Shown here piece after piece: positions 44,721-57,661 of a stretch of 64,000 bases of DNA. The notes below the pieces were generated by a model that saw only the letters and a program-made list of their open reading frames with translations, had not been told where the DNA came from and ran no database searches. The stretch is from Corella eumyota. Lineage: Eukaryota > Chordata > Ascidiacea > Phlebobranchia > Corellidae. Location of the stretch: assembly GCA_963082875.1 (NCBI GenBank), contig OY720098.1:21452001-21516000 (forward strand). The letters run 5' to 3'. The position numbers and the translations under genes are program-made. Numbering within the stretch: position 1 is the stretch's first letter; each line of letters begins with the position of its first letter.

Positions 44721-47700
44721 ATGCCTCCCAAGAAAAAGGGGAAAGGTAAAAAAGGGAAATCCCCGGTGCAGGAAACCTCGGACACAAAAGAAGAAACAAA
44801 TTTGGAACCATCCATGCGTGAAACTTATCTTCAGAAAGAGTAAAAAGCTAAAACATAATTTGCGATTTAATCAAATTCTTATTTCCATATAGGCAACTAA
44901 ATAATGGTATTTAGTTTTAAAAAATCTAGAGTTAGTTATAATAAATGTTTAACAAATGTTTTTGTTGTAGATTAGACGGTTTAACAGACAATTTGGGGAA
45001 GTTAAAGAAAGAAGTTGAAGAATTGTGAGTTTTCTAAAATAAATTATTTAAGCCGGCAGCGTGGTGTAGTGGTCAAAACACTTCCTACACTATATGAAGT
45101 CCTGGGTTCGATGCCCACTGATCTCATGCTGTAGCACCCTTGAGTAAGGTGCTATAAACGTTATAAACTCCTGCTGAGCCAACACTTAATCAGCAGCATA
45201 ATTATCGGGCAATTATAATCTATAATATCCTAAACTTCTGAAGTCGACTCAAGACTGGGTAGGAGTAACTGTTGTCACTCTATGTTTAAGTTGCGCATTC
45301 GACCTTTCCACATTGAAGATGCTGATATATAAAAAAATAAAATAAAAATAAAGTGTAAGGGTCTACATATTTATTTCAAAATCAATTCTCTTGTATGTAA
45401 CCCTTATTTATTCTTAGACGTCACGAAAATGAATTCCTCCAGCAGGAAGCCCAACAAACAAGAGTTGAAAGTGTAAGAATTAAAAACAATAATAAAAAAG
45501 TTTTTATCAACTTTAGCATAAAGTTAAACTGCACAAAGTGTTACCAATAGTTTAAGTAAACCCCTTAATAAATAGTTACAGTTTTCTTTTTATTTAGGTT
45601 TTTGTGCAAGTAATAAAATGATTTACAATACATAATACATTAATCAATTTCATGATTTAAACCATAAATACTGTTTTTACAAAACAACTTATTTTTTTTT
45701 TTTTCTTGTATATATCTTTATCCTCGATGTGGAAAGGTTGACTTTGCGACCTAAACATAGAGTAACAACAGTTACTTCGACCCAGTCTCGAGTTGCCTAT
45801 TGTAGTTTGGGATATTATTGATTATAATTGCCCGATAATTATACTGCTGATTGAAGTGCTGACTCAGCAGGAGTTCATATCGTTTATGGGGCATTCAAGG
45901 GTGCTACAGCATGAGAGCAGTGGGGATCGAACCCACGACCTCATATGTGGTGTAGCAGGTGTTCTTACCACTACACTACGGTGCCAGTAAACATTATGGC
46001 ATGGACACCAAACCCAGTTTAATTCCCAGTATTTATGTTTACAGCATGAGTATATGTCATACATGACTAAGAAAACCCACAAACGACAAACCACGATAAT
46101 ATCTCTGAGCGACCAGAACCAGCAAGAATTGGAGAAAATAGTTCGACAAAAACAACTTATGCTCGCCGACTATGAGGAAAAGCAAAACGGTAACAAATAG
46201 TATTTTATATTTATCATAACCTAAACACTAATTAATATTTGTCACCTAGACCCAGTCTCGAGTTGACTTCGACAGTGGGATATTATAGATTATAATTGCC
46301 TAATAATTATGCTGCTGATTAGGTATTGGCTTAGCAGGAGTTGAAACTGTTTATAGTGCCTTACTCAGGGGAGCTACAGCATGGAATCAGTGGGAATCAA
46401 ACCCAGGTCTTTAAGTAGTGAAGCCAAGTTTTAATACTAACCATTACACCTCGTTGCCAGTTTTATTACAGTAATTATACTTACATATATATTCACTTTT
46501 CAGGTTTAAAAGCCTCTCTACTCGAGAAAGAAAGTTTGCTTGCGAAAGCTAAAAAGGAGTTTGGTGACTTGGCAGAATACAGGGCAAGTTAATTAATATT
46601 TTATGGGTATATTTATGATTATTATTATATGACCCTAATTTTAAGGTTATAATAACCTGTTTTTTTGGTTTATAATATTCGTTGAAGTCATTACATTTTA
46701 CAATTACTCATTGGCCCTCATCGTTAAAACCATTGCTTTTTAACGCACAGGAGCTAAGGGAAGATCAGCTTCGGAAGATCAAGCAACTTGAGCGTGAAGT
46801 CCTCCACATGCGAGGACGACACTCGGACACAATCCAACATCTCAAGGCTCAGTTCCTGGAGGAGAAAGCTCAATATACTCAGGAGTCTAAGGACAAGATC
46901 CAGGAACTTGCCAGGGAAGCCAACAAGGTGAACTTAAAAAAATTTAAAATTTGTGATCTTTTTTACTTTAGTGTTTTCCACAATTTGTTTTTCTACTTTA
47001 TGATGCTCACTACTAATTCTCTCTTGTACTTTACAAGTCTTGCTGATTATTTGTCGTTCTTGATGGTCCTTGCTATTTCTCTCTTGTACTTTACAGTCTG
47101 CGCTAATTCTCTCTCGTACTTTACAGTCCTCACTAATTCTCTCTTTTGTACTTTACAGTCCTTGCTAGTTCTCTCTTGTACTTTACAGTCCTTGCTAATT
47201 CTCACTCGTACTTGACAGTCCTCGCTAATTCTCTCTTGTATTTTACAGTCTTAGCTAATTTTATCTCGTACTTTACAGTCTTAGCTAATTCTCTTCTGTA
47301 CTTTCTGATCACCTCTAATTTTAACCCAGATTTTACTGTTTTTGTAATTCTCTTGTACTTAAGGTTATGTTCGTTAATTTAGTATCTTAGTTTAAAGAAG
47401 ATTGGGGCAAAATTTAATGTGTTTTGTTATTTAATTTGTTTACATATAATGCCGATTTTTGATGCAGAAAGCAGTGAAGTGTCTTGGTGAACATGCAAGC
47501 AACATTAAACAAGAAAACCGAGGACTTAGAACCGAATTGCTGGGATTAATACAACAAAGTCATTTACTCAACCAAAACAAGTGAGTAGCATAATATACCT
47601 TATGAATTATTTTTAGGTCCATGCTGTAAAAACCCATCCCACAAATACTGGGTATTTTTGGGTTTGTATGTAAATTACCGGCAGCGTGGTGTAGTGGTAA

Positions 47701-48334
47701 GAACACTTGCTACACCACACATGAGGTCGTGGGTTCAATCCCCACTGATATCATGCTGTAGCTCCCTTAAGTAGGGCATCCTGCTGGGCCAGAACTTAAT
47801 CAGCAGCATAATTATTGGGCAATTATAGTCTATAATATTCCAAACTGCCACAGGCAACTCGAGACTGGGTCGGAGTAACTGATGTTACTCTAAGTTTAAG
47901 TCGCGCATTCGACTTTTCCACATCGAGGATAAAGATATATCCAAAAAAAAACTGGATATTTTTGGGTTTAAATGTAATTTGTTTCTTACCTTACAAAACC
48001 AGGTTATGATTAGTTTGGTATGTTATTGGCCTGGTTATTGTGTTAGTTTTTTAACCCTCTGATAGTTTTGATCGCTAATACTGCAAGTCCTTAACTCAAG
48101 GTCATCTTAACTTGGCTTTAGTGGGTATCAAACCCAAAACCAATTGTTTTAAACGATTGGTATTTATTTAAGATTGATAGTAATGATAATTATTTTTGCA
48201 GGAAAGATTTGGAAGAGCAACGTAAACAACTTTTAAGGGAGAAACAATATGGCGAAGATATTAGGAGGTTAAGAGGGGATAAAAGACTTAAGAGTTTGAA
48301 AGCTATGGAGAAAAGCAACGACGTTTTTAACTAA
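44721..48334 (+). CDS. BBOF1: Basal body orientation factor 1 (8 exons, about 291 aa)
   Basis: Exons: 44721-44839, 44971-45024, 45418-45472, 46045-46189, 46504-46583, 46751-46927, 47468-47580, 48202-48334 (876 nt). The protein starts MPPKKKGKGKKGKSPVQE, a Lys-rich head found on many ciliary coiled-coil proteins. The rest is coiled coil (residues about 40-285), with the family core EYMSYMTKKTHKRQTTIISL and LSDQNQQELEKI. BBOF1 (CCDC176) helps align and maintain basal bodies in motile ciliated cells. At 291 aa it is shorter than the vertebrate protein (about 530 aa), mainly at the C terminus. Intron 5 uses a GC donor (AGG|GCAAGT). A pyrimidine-rich tract ending in AG 22 bp upstream of the ATG suggests a 5' UTR intron or a spliced-leader acceptor. 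Confidence 0.85.
45053..45336 (+). mobile_element. SINE A copy
   Basis: Forward copy in BBOF1 intron 2. Confidence 0.85.
45705..45987 (-). mobile_element. SINE A copy
   Basis: Reverse copy in BBOF1 intron 3. Confidence 0.85.
46241..46460 (-). mobile_element. SINE A copy, tail missing
   Basis: Reverse copy in BBOF1 intron 4. Confidence 0.8.
46980..47330. repeat. 30-bp minisatellite with acceptor-like units
   Basis: About ten units of GCTAATTCTCTCTTGTACTT followed by TACAGTCCTT in BBOF1 intron 6. Each unit resembles a pyrimidine tract plus CAG acceptor, so the intron holds a row of decoy 3' splice sites. Open frames reading through it are artefacts. Confidence 0.88.
47679..47950 (+). mobile_element. 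SINE A copy
   Basis: Forward copy with a short deletion after GTAGGGCATC; BBOF1 intron 7. Confidence 0.85.
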
Positions 48335-48563
48335 CTTTAAAGCGTTTAGTTTTGTTTATTTTTTTATTAAATGTTTTTTATATTGTTTTACATGTTATAT
48401 TTTATTCTTGTTTCAATATAAATACGAATTCTGAAGTCACAACGAATATTATTTTACGTAACAATTAAGTGCTCTTGTCTTTCGAATTATTATTATGACG
48501 TCATAAATTAAAATCGATAAAACTCGAATTAACGAGAACCATTATTACGTGTATGACACGACA

Positions 48564-49118
48564 ATGGAAGGTTGTTATTTTGGAACATTGGAACGAAAAG
48601 TTGCGAAGCCAATTCCTGAAACTTTAAAGCAAGCAATTGACAGATTGTCAACCCCGAAACAGAATGTTAAAAACGAAGTTTTGGTCAAACCCAGGAGCGC
48701 TTTGACCCGAAAAGTTAAACCAAAAAAGCTATCTAGACCCTTAACAGCCCCAGCCTTGAGCTTTAAGGACTCAGATAACAAAAGAAACGCCAAAAAGTTG
48801 GTAAAATATCCTGAAAATGACCCGAAAAAACTGAGCCTTAAAAAGCGAGCGTTCTCAGCGGTTTTCGAAACCCGGGTAAAGATGAAAGAAGAGACTCGAT
48901 CAAAATCAGCTCCAGTTTTAAATCACTTTGAATCAACAGGAGTGGCCCGGCTTAAAAGGATTCAACTTTTGTGCGAAGCTGGGTTGATGGGAGACGATTT
49001 ATTTCGGGAGCTGCGGGTCATTATTGAACGGGAGTTCGGGTTGAATTCGGAACCGGAAGAGTTGGATATTATTACGGAGGATAGCAGCTACAGCAGTGAT
49101 GTTGGTAAGTTCTGTTGA
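48564..49118 (+). CDS. Unrecognised single-exon protein, 184 aa
   Basis: The ATG at 48564 opens MEGCYFGTLERKVAKPIPET; the stop is at 49116-49118. Residues 35-115 are very basic (Lys/Arg/Pro/Ser; RPLTAPALS, KSAPVLN), probably disordered and microtubule- or nucleic-acid-binding in style. Residues 117-150 form a predicted helical block, RLKRIQLLCEAGLMGDDLFR, followed by an acidic tail. A GTAAGT at the 3' end could be a donor (exon to 49104), but no downstream exon fits before the next gene, so I take it as intronless. It sits 229 bp after BBOF1 and 208 bp before ODAD4 on the same strand; a ciliary role is only guilt by association. Confidence 0.65.
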   Translation: MEGCYFGTLERKVAKPIPETLKQAIDRLSTPKQNVKNEVLVKPRSALTRKVKPKKLSRPLTAPALSFKDSDNKRNAKKLVKYPENDPKKLSLKKRAFSAVFETRVKMKEETRSKSAPVLNHFESTGVARLKRIQLLCEAGLMGDDLFRELRVIIEREFGLNSEPEELDIITEDSSYSSDVGKFC

Positions 49119-49326
49119 CATTTAATTTTTGTTAAAATTCAAGTATTTATGTCTTAAAATAAGATTAGTATTTTTTATGGGTGACTGCACCTTTGTTGCG
49201 ATTACCACGAAGGAAATTAAATTACGTTACTATGGTAACGTTGTTTATTAGAAAGTTTTTATTTTATAAAAGCTTTGAAGTTTTTTTTTAACTTTCTAAA
49301 AAAACTAAAATTTAATTAAATTTAAA

Positions 49327-52300
49327 ATGTACGACGACGAAGAAGGAGACGATGGGCCGAAGAGTTCGTTTGTGACGTATTTGGCGGAAGGAGACAAATT
49401 GTATAACGCTGGCGAATTCCAGAAAGCGTTGGAAAGTTATTCGACGGTAAATTTTTTTTATTTATGGTCTACGGCAAAAATGCACGCCATGTAGTAAGAG
49501 TTGTTAAAATAAAAAAAATATTAATTTGTTTAATTTTGCAGCATTCGTTTTTCATTGTGTGATGTATTATAAACGTTTTTGTTTTAATTAGCAGATTAGC
49601 TGATTGCAAATCTTTCATTGCCACTGGCAGACTGGTATTGTGGTTAAACACTTGGTTTTACTACACGAGGTTCTGGGTTCAATTTTGACTGTCTTTCTGC
49701 CTTAAGTAATATGCTTTAACTGAGTTAACCGATAATATTCCAAACTGACAAAGTCAACTCGAGACTGGGTCGGGGTAACTAATGTTACTCTATGTTTAGG
49801 TCCTGAAACTGACTTTTACTTATCGTTTACAGTGCTTTACTCAAGGGTGCTACAGCATAAGAGCAGTGGGGATTGAACCCAGGACCTTTATGTAGTGTAG
49901 GAAGTGGTCTTACCACTTCACTATGCTGCCGGTTGTAGTAACTGATGTTGCTCTATGTTTGAGTCATGAAACTGACTTTCTTTTATGTTGAGGATAAATA
50001 AATATAAAAAAGGAACTACTGTTATTTCAGGCACTTGAAATAGAATCAACAAACCACACAGCATTGGTGGCAAGATCAAAATGTTATTTACAAATTGGAG
50101 ACGCACAAGCTGCACTGAGGGATGCTGAAGCCTCGCTCACTGAGAACAAAGAATTTCACAAGGTTTAGTTTATCAATAACTTCGTAGCGTTAATCTGAGA
50201 TTTATCATTGTACAAAAATTCGTAAAAGCAGTTTCCCACAAAAATTATTTTGGTATTCAAAGCTTCTTTGAAATTTTTTTATTATTTTTAAAAGTCAGGT
50301 CTATTTTTTACTTTAAATCTTAATAATTTTCCTAATTCAAAAACTTTATAAAATAAAACAATTGGCACTAAACAACAAACTAACATAACTAATTCCCTTA
50401 TCCAGGGGTTGTTCCAAAAAGCTGAAGCTTTATACCAGATGGGTGACTTCGAATATGCCCTCGTTTTCTACCATAGAGGTCACAAGTTGAGACCCGAACT
50501 CCAAGAGTTTAGACTGGGAATACAGAAAGCACAGGAGGCCATCGATAATTGTGTTGGAAGTAAGTAAAAAGTATTTGGTTTAGCTATAGGACTTTGTTTC
50601 TAAAAATGTTAATCTAAGACTTTTCTGGTTTGTAGTACAATGAAAAGTTTTAACCTAGTTTTTGTATTTATTTATTCTCGATGTGGAAAGACAAACTTAA
50701 ACCAAACATAAAATTACAATTGTTACTCCGACCTAGTCTCAAGTTGAATTTGCCTTTTTGGGATGTTTTTGAGATTATAATTGCCCGATAAATAATGCTG
50801 CTGATTAAGTGCTGGCTCAGCAGGAGTTTATACAGTTTGTAGCACCATACCACTACAGTATAAGAGCAGTGGAGATCGAACCCAGGACTTTTATGTAGTG
50901 ATATTAATAATTATAATTGTCTTAGCAAGAGTTTGTTTTGGATGATGGCACCTTAGAGCCACTATAGCATAGAAGCATCGGTTATTGAACTCTAGACCAT
51001 TTGTAGATCCAGTCTTCAGTTAATTTTGATTTTCGGGCGTTGTCTCAAGTTGACTTTGACAATACAGCATGAAGGCAGTGGGGATCAAACCCAGGACCTT
51101 ATAAGCTAAAAGCAAATTTACCATAAAATGACTTTACAACTTATTAAAATTGTATAAGTATTGTATAATATTTAACAATGGTATTATTTCTTTCAGGTCC
51201 ATCCTCAGTAAAGTTGGAGAACAAAGGAGATTTGTCTTTCTTTAACAAGATGGATGAAGGGAAAGGAAAAGCAAAACAAAGAGGATACAGGTAAAATTAT
51301 TTTAATATCGCACATACTGTTATATAGGTATATATACTAACTATTAATACTTTAAAGATAGATAACTATATAGTTTAACTGTTTATACATTCAGGGCCAC
51401 AATTTAATGCGTGAACCAAGTTTTTTCTTGTTATTAAATCTACATTTTTAGTATATTATGTTAAAAACATTTTGATACTTTTGATGTTAATATTTCTTGT
51501 ACAGAGCGGCTCCAAAACCTGCAACCACAAAAACAAGTCGCACATTAGGGAAAGCACCAGGTGGTACTAGTAACAGAACAGCTAAGGCATTGCTGGGTGA
51601 ACTTTATGCAGATAAAGAATATTTGGAGAAACTACTCAAGGATGAAGGTAAACAATTAAACAATTAAATTTTATATTTTGATTTTTTTTTATTATTATCC
51701 TTGATGTTCATGACCTTAACATAGAATAACATCTGTTACCCTGACCCAGTCTCAAGTTGACTTTGGCAGTTAAAGATATAATTGATTACTTGACAATAAA
51801 TTTTGCTGAATAGTTTTTTAAGAATTCACATCATTTAAAAGGCCTTACTCCATGGGGATCGAACCCAGCACCTCATATAGTGAAGCCAAGTATTCCTTAC
51901 TACTACACCATGAAGTCGATTAATTTTGTTTATCATAATATGAGATTTTTTTTGACAATTTGAATGGAAATAAATGTTGATGTAGGTTCATATCATTAGT
52001 TGTAATATATTAAACCTAATATTAAATGTATTTAGATTTAGTGAAAGGGAGTGCAGGAGGGATGAGTATTTACGACTTGGTGTTCTCAGGAATCAACTAT
52101 CTTGACACAAGGTTGCAAGTTACATTAATCTAGAAAAAAAACTTTTTTGTCACCAACTTAATAACTGGCAGCATGGTGAAAGGGGCAGAACCTTTGGCTC
52201 CACTACTTGGGGTCCTGGGTTCAAACCCTACTGCTTTCATCCCTTGAGTAAATTGCTATATACAACCTTATATTTATCGAGCAATTATAATCTATAATAT

Positions 52301-55300
52301 TTTAAACTACCAAAGCCAACTTAGGACTAAATCAGGGTAATTGGTGTTACTCTATGTTTGGGTTGTGAAGTTGACCTTCCCACATTGAGGATAAATAAAA
52401 AAAAATAAAGATTTAATTTAGTTTTGAAATAATTTTAGGACAGAATTCTGGCGACAACAAAAGCCGATGTATGCGCGCAAGCGTGACCGCATGATGATGC
52501 AACAGAAGTGGTCGACACGCAAGACTGAACGCATCACCGATCCAACTTCGTTTATCCTCAAAAATCTCGAAGACATCGACCTTTGTGAGTTTAAACATTT
52601 TAAGTGAGGTTTTATTTTAAATAATTAAATGCTGGTTTGGTCAATTTGTTTTAACTAGATTTGAATAAAGGTTGCATTTTCAGTCCTTACCACAAACAGG
52701 AGTTTTATTTATTTTGTAGGACTATAAATTAAACATACATTGTCTCCAAGGTCCATTATTAACAAATGTAATTTATTTGATCTTGTATTTTTTTTATTGC
52801 ACTTACAATTAAATATTTTAGGAATGTTACTTCACTAATTAAATCTTTAAAATAATTTATTTTTTTCAGTCCTTGCTGAAGGAAAAGCATCGGAGAGTCT
52901 CGCTCTTGCGGTTTCAACGCTGCGTTCAGTCAACCGATTATCGGAATCAGAGATTCCAAACAAATCCGACGTGGTCGCGAACCTTCATTCTTGTATCGGA
53001 AACGCTCATCTTGAGCTTGGGCAGACACAAGAGGCACTAGAGAACCACCAGAAGGATCTTGACATATCTGAGAAACAGTTCGTTATTTTTTGTTTCTTTT
53101 AAAAGATCAAATTAATACCAGTTTATAGCCCCCCCTGTGGTTGGCATTTTAATTGTTGTAATATGGTCGCAACTCTCAACTAATATTTGCCTGTAAATAA
53201 TTTAAAACAGCAGTTTTATGTATTGTAAGCCTATAAATTGGACATACATTGTCCACTAAGTCTTATTACATAAAGGTTTTAAATACAATTTAAACATCAT
53301 TTAAGTTTTTATAGATGATTTAAACAACTTTTTTGTAACTTAAATTTATTTTGTTAAAATTTTAATATTTTGATTGACAGCAACTTCCAGGATGCAAAAT
53401 CTCGAGCTCTGGACAATCTGGGAAGAGTTTACGCAAGAGTCGGAAAGTTCCAGAAAGCCATCGATTGGTGGGTTCAAATTATATTAATTTAATGAAATCT
53501 TATATCTTCACATTGTAAATAAATATTTTAATTAAATTAGTTAGGCTTGTAGAGTTTTGATTTCTTTTATGTTGGGATTGAATGTAATTTAAATAACAAT
53601 CTTATAGTTGAGAATGTAATGCTCTTGTACATATTTAATTTAAGTTTTATTAATTATCATTATGTTAACCAATAACTAAAATCTTAATCCCTAAAATTTT
53701 TTTATATATATCTTTATTCTCGATGTGGGAATGTCGAATGCGCCACTTAAACATAGAGTAGCAACTGTTACTCCGACCCAGTCTCGAGTTGCCTGTGGCA
53801 GTTTGGGATATTATTGATTATAATTGCCCGGTAATTATGCTGCTGATTGAGTGCTGACTTAGCAGGAGTTTATACTGTTTATAGCGCCTTACTTAAGGGC
53901 GCTACAGCATGAGATCAGTGAGGATTGAACCCACGACCATATGTGGTGTAGCAAGTGTTCTGACCAATACACCACGCTGCCGGCTCCACCAAATTATTAG
54001 TTTATGGTTGTTAAAAAGACTGTCCTTCAGCACATTTAAGTGACTTCTGTTACTTAATTTATTCTTACATTTTGTTTCACAGTTGGAACGAGAAACTTCC
54101 ACTGAGTAAATCAGCTTTGGAGTCAACTTGGTTGTTCCACGAGATCGGACGATGTCACTTGGAACTCGGAGTAAGTGAGAAAGCAAAGGAGTTTGGACAA
54201 AAATCTTTAGCTGAGGCAAAGAAAGCTGAAGACGACGTCTGGCAACTCAACGCTGGCGTTCTGATTGCACAAGCTGAAGGTTTGTGTTTTGTTGGAGGAA
54301 TTGTCATTTTTTATTTATTTATCCTCAAGGTGGAAAGGTCGAATGCGCCACCTTAACATAAAGTAACATTATTTACTCCGACCCAGTCTCGAGTTGCCTG
54401 TGACAGTTTGGGATATTATGAATTATAATTGCCCAACAATTAAGCTACTGATTAAGGGCGTGCTCAAGAGTTTATATTATTCGAGAGTTCAAACTATTGT
54501 ATGTATTGTACTTACATTAATAAAAAGCATGAAAGCAGTGGGGACTAAACCCGGGACCTCATGTAGTGAAGCCAAGTGTATTGATTCACATTAATGTAAA
54601 AAGACTTTTTTATAGCTTCACTACACAATAACTACTTACAACTTTACAAAATATGTAAGTAGTTGTTACTTAGTGGTTCTTCTGCTTATGTTTGTCTATT
54701 AAGTTACATTACATGCTTTACAGTAATATTATATTAATAATTATTAATTTAATAAACTTTAATATTTCAGTAAAACTTGGCGAGTACGAGCTAGCCTTAG
54801 AGTCGTTCCAACAATCTCTGGAAACGGCAAAACTTCAGGGAGACGATGCAGCGGAGGTTGCAATCACTAAAGCTTTGGAGGATGTTAGGGGAAAGTAAGT
54901 AGTGTGATGTCATAACTGGTGGGTTGTGATGTCATAATTAAAATTGTTTATTAATTTAGCCGGCAGCGTGGTGTAGTGGTAAGAACACTTGCTACACCAC
55001 CCATGAGATCTTGGGTTCAATCCCCACTGATCTTATGCTGTAGCGCCTTTGAGTAAGGCGCTATAAACGGTATGAACTCCTGCTGAGCTTAATCAGCAGC
55101 ATAATTACCGGGCAATTATAGTCTCTATAATATCCCAAACTGCCACAGGCAACTCGAGACTGGGTCGGAATAACTTATGTTACTCTATGCTTAAGTCGCG
55201 CATTCGACTTTCCCACATCGAGGATAAAAATATATACAAAAAAAAAAAAAAAAAAAAAATTAAAGTATGTAAAGTAATTAGAGTTTAAACTTTGAAATAT

Positions 55301-55418
55301 TTTTTTGTTTTTATTTAAATTTTGATTTTGTTCTAGATTGGAGAAACAAAAGGAAGTTGAAGAACCGGAACCAGTTGATGCTGCGGAGGAAGATGTTGCT
55401 CAAACCGTTGAGGCATAA
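49327..55418 (+). CDS. ODAD4: Outer dynein arm docking complex subunit 4 / TTC25 (12 exons, about 520 aa)
   Basis: Exons: 49327-49446, 50031-50162, 50406-50559, 51197-51290, 51505-51647, 52036-52111, 52439-52584, 52870-53077, 53381-53467, 54083-54279, 54771-54894, 55337-55418 (1563 nt). The N terminus SSFVTYLAEGDKLYNAGEFQ opens the first TPR. TPRs 1-3 lie at residues about 14-130 (KAEALYQMGDFEYALVFYHR). A linker with LLGELYADKEYLEKLLKDE and RTEFWRQQKPMYARKRD is the family signature, and a second TPR block covers residues about 290-490 (ALDNLGRVYARVGKFQKAID). The C terminus is acidic. ODAD4 is needed to dock outer dynein arms on ciliary doublet microtubules. It is shorter than the human protein (about 670 aa), lacking the long C-terminal extension. 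Confidence 0.92.
49625..50012. mobile_element. Mosaic of three SINE A fragments
   Basis: A forward, internally deleted copy (49625 to about 49800) abuts a reversed head half (about 49810-49935) and then a forward tail (about 49937-50012), in ODAD4 intron 1. It suggests nested insertion or rearrangement. Confidence 0.7.
50663..50905 (-). mobile_element. SINE A copy
   Basis: Reverse copy in ODAD4 intron 3; decayed pieces of the same family continue to about 51115. Confidence 0.78.
51691..51920 (-). mobile_element. SINE A copy, eroded
   Basis: Reverse copy in ODAD4 intron 5. Confidence 0.7.
52165..52410 (+). mobile_element. SINE A copy, eroded
   Basis: Forward copy in ODAD4 intron 6. Confidence 0.72.
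52681..52765 (-). mobile_element. MITE family M fragment
   Basis: Carries the GGACTATAAATTAAACATAC core, reverse orientation; ODAD4 intron 7. Confidence 0.5.
53124..53275 (-). mobile_element. MITE family M copy
   Basis: From TATAGCCCCCCCTGTGG to TCTTATTACATAAAG; ODAD4 intron 8. Confidence 0.6.
53701..53985 (-). mobile_element. SINE A copy
   Basis: Full-length reverse copy in ODAD4 intron 9. Confidence 0.88.
54310..54590 (-). mobile_element. SINE A copy, middle replaced
   Basis: Reverse copy in ODAD4 intron 10; the central body is not recognisable. Confidence 0.72.
54960..55259 (+). mobile_element. SINE A copy with pure A tail
   Basis: Near-consensus copy ending in an uninterrupted run of about 22 A in ODAD4 intron 11, suggesting a recent insertion. 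Confidence 0.9.
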
Positions 55419-55842
55419 CGGAGGTTAGTATACTAAACTGAGGTTGCTTATTGTGTTTAATTACAATTTAACTTAACTGACAGGAGTGTATACATAAATA
55501 TAATTCATGTTTAAGACCCAACTTGATGAGAGTAATCAATTTTATTGTCACGCTTAATTTATTGGAAGTGCGGTCCCTTTTTTTGTATTAAATTTAGGGT
55601 CTATATTTAAAAAAATTTCTGATTACAATAAGTTTAAAATATTTTGACAAATTTAGTTAAAACATTGAATGATTATTGTGTTGTATAAAATTTAAGTTTC
55701 CTAAATTTAATAATAACTTTAAACTACTATTCTACTTTATCTAAAACCTCTTAAATATTTAAATCTTGTTTTTAGACGTAGCTGATATTTTTGTTGTTGT
55801 TCTGCTTTAGATATTTTTATTATTCCACTGTAAAAATTAAAA

Positions 55843-55848
55843 TTTATT
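55843..55848 (-). terminator. Polyadenylation signal AATAAA of SEC61B
   Basis: On the SEC61B strand, about 105 nt beyond the stop codon. Confidence 0.5.
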
Positions 55849-55952
55849 CACATTTAAAGTGTTTTGAATACAAAAATTGCAGTTTTTGCGATCACCGTCC
55901 TCCCATAGAAATCAAATAATAACAAATATTTACAGTTGGCAACGCTGAAAGT

Positions 55953-57184
<1,232 letters not shown>

Positions 57185-57661
57185 TTTAAATTACTGAATA
57201 TAAACTAATTAATTAAAACTAAAAACTTGTTTCTTTCCTCCTTGCTTACAGCGTTTGACTGAATGAAATTACTATCGACGTCACAATCAACACAAAAACG
57301 TCACCGCTTCCGGGTTCCCACGTTTCACCTCGCTTCGGTGATTTTCAAAAGAGGATAATTATTTAATTACCGGTTGCGCTGTTTAGAAAGGTTTTAAATT
57401 AAAAAAAGCAATTATATAAAAATACAAAAGATTTAAATAATTAAACTAAACAATAAAAATTGTAATAAAACAATTTATTATCTCAAATTTAAATAAATAA
57501 AAAATTTATTTTAATAAAAATCTTATAATAAAATCGTTACACACCAGCGCATATTACGTAAACAATGACGTCACTTAGATGGTGACAGATTTTAAGGGGA
57601 ACTCCAATAACAAAGAAACAAAAATTGTAAAACTTAAAATTATGTTAATTACAAAGTTAAA
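57185..57661. promoter_or_regulatory. Probable bidirectional promoter between SEC61B and STX17
   Basis: The two genes diverge from this 477-bp spacer. It contains a GC-richer patch at 57270-57350 and a TGACGTCA palindrome near 57565. No TATA box can be assigned with confidence. Confidence 0.4.

Noticed and set aside
46682-47382. Long frames with SLLYFTVLANS repeats after BBOF1 exon 6
   Set aside because: Read-through into the 30-bp intronic minisatellite; the exon ends at a GT donor at 46927.
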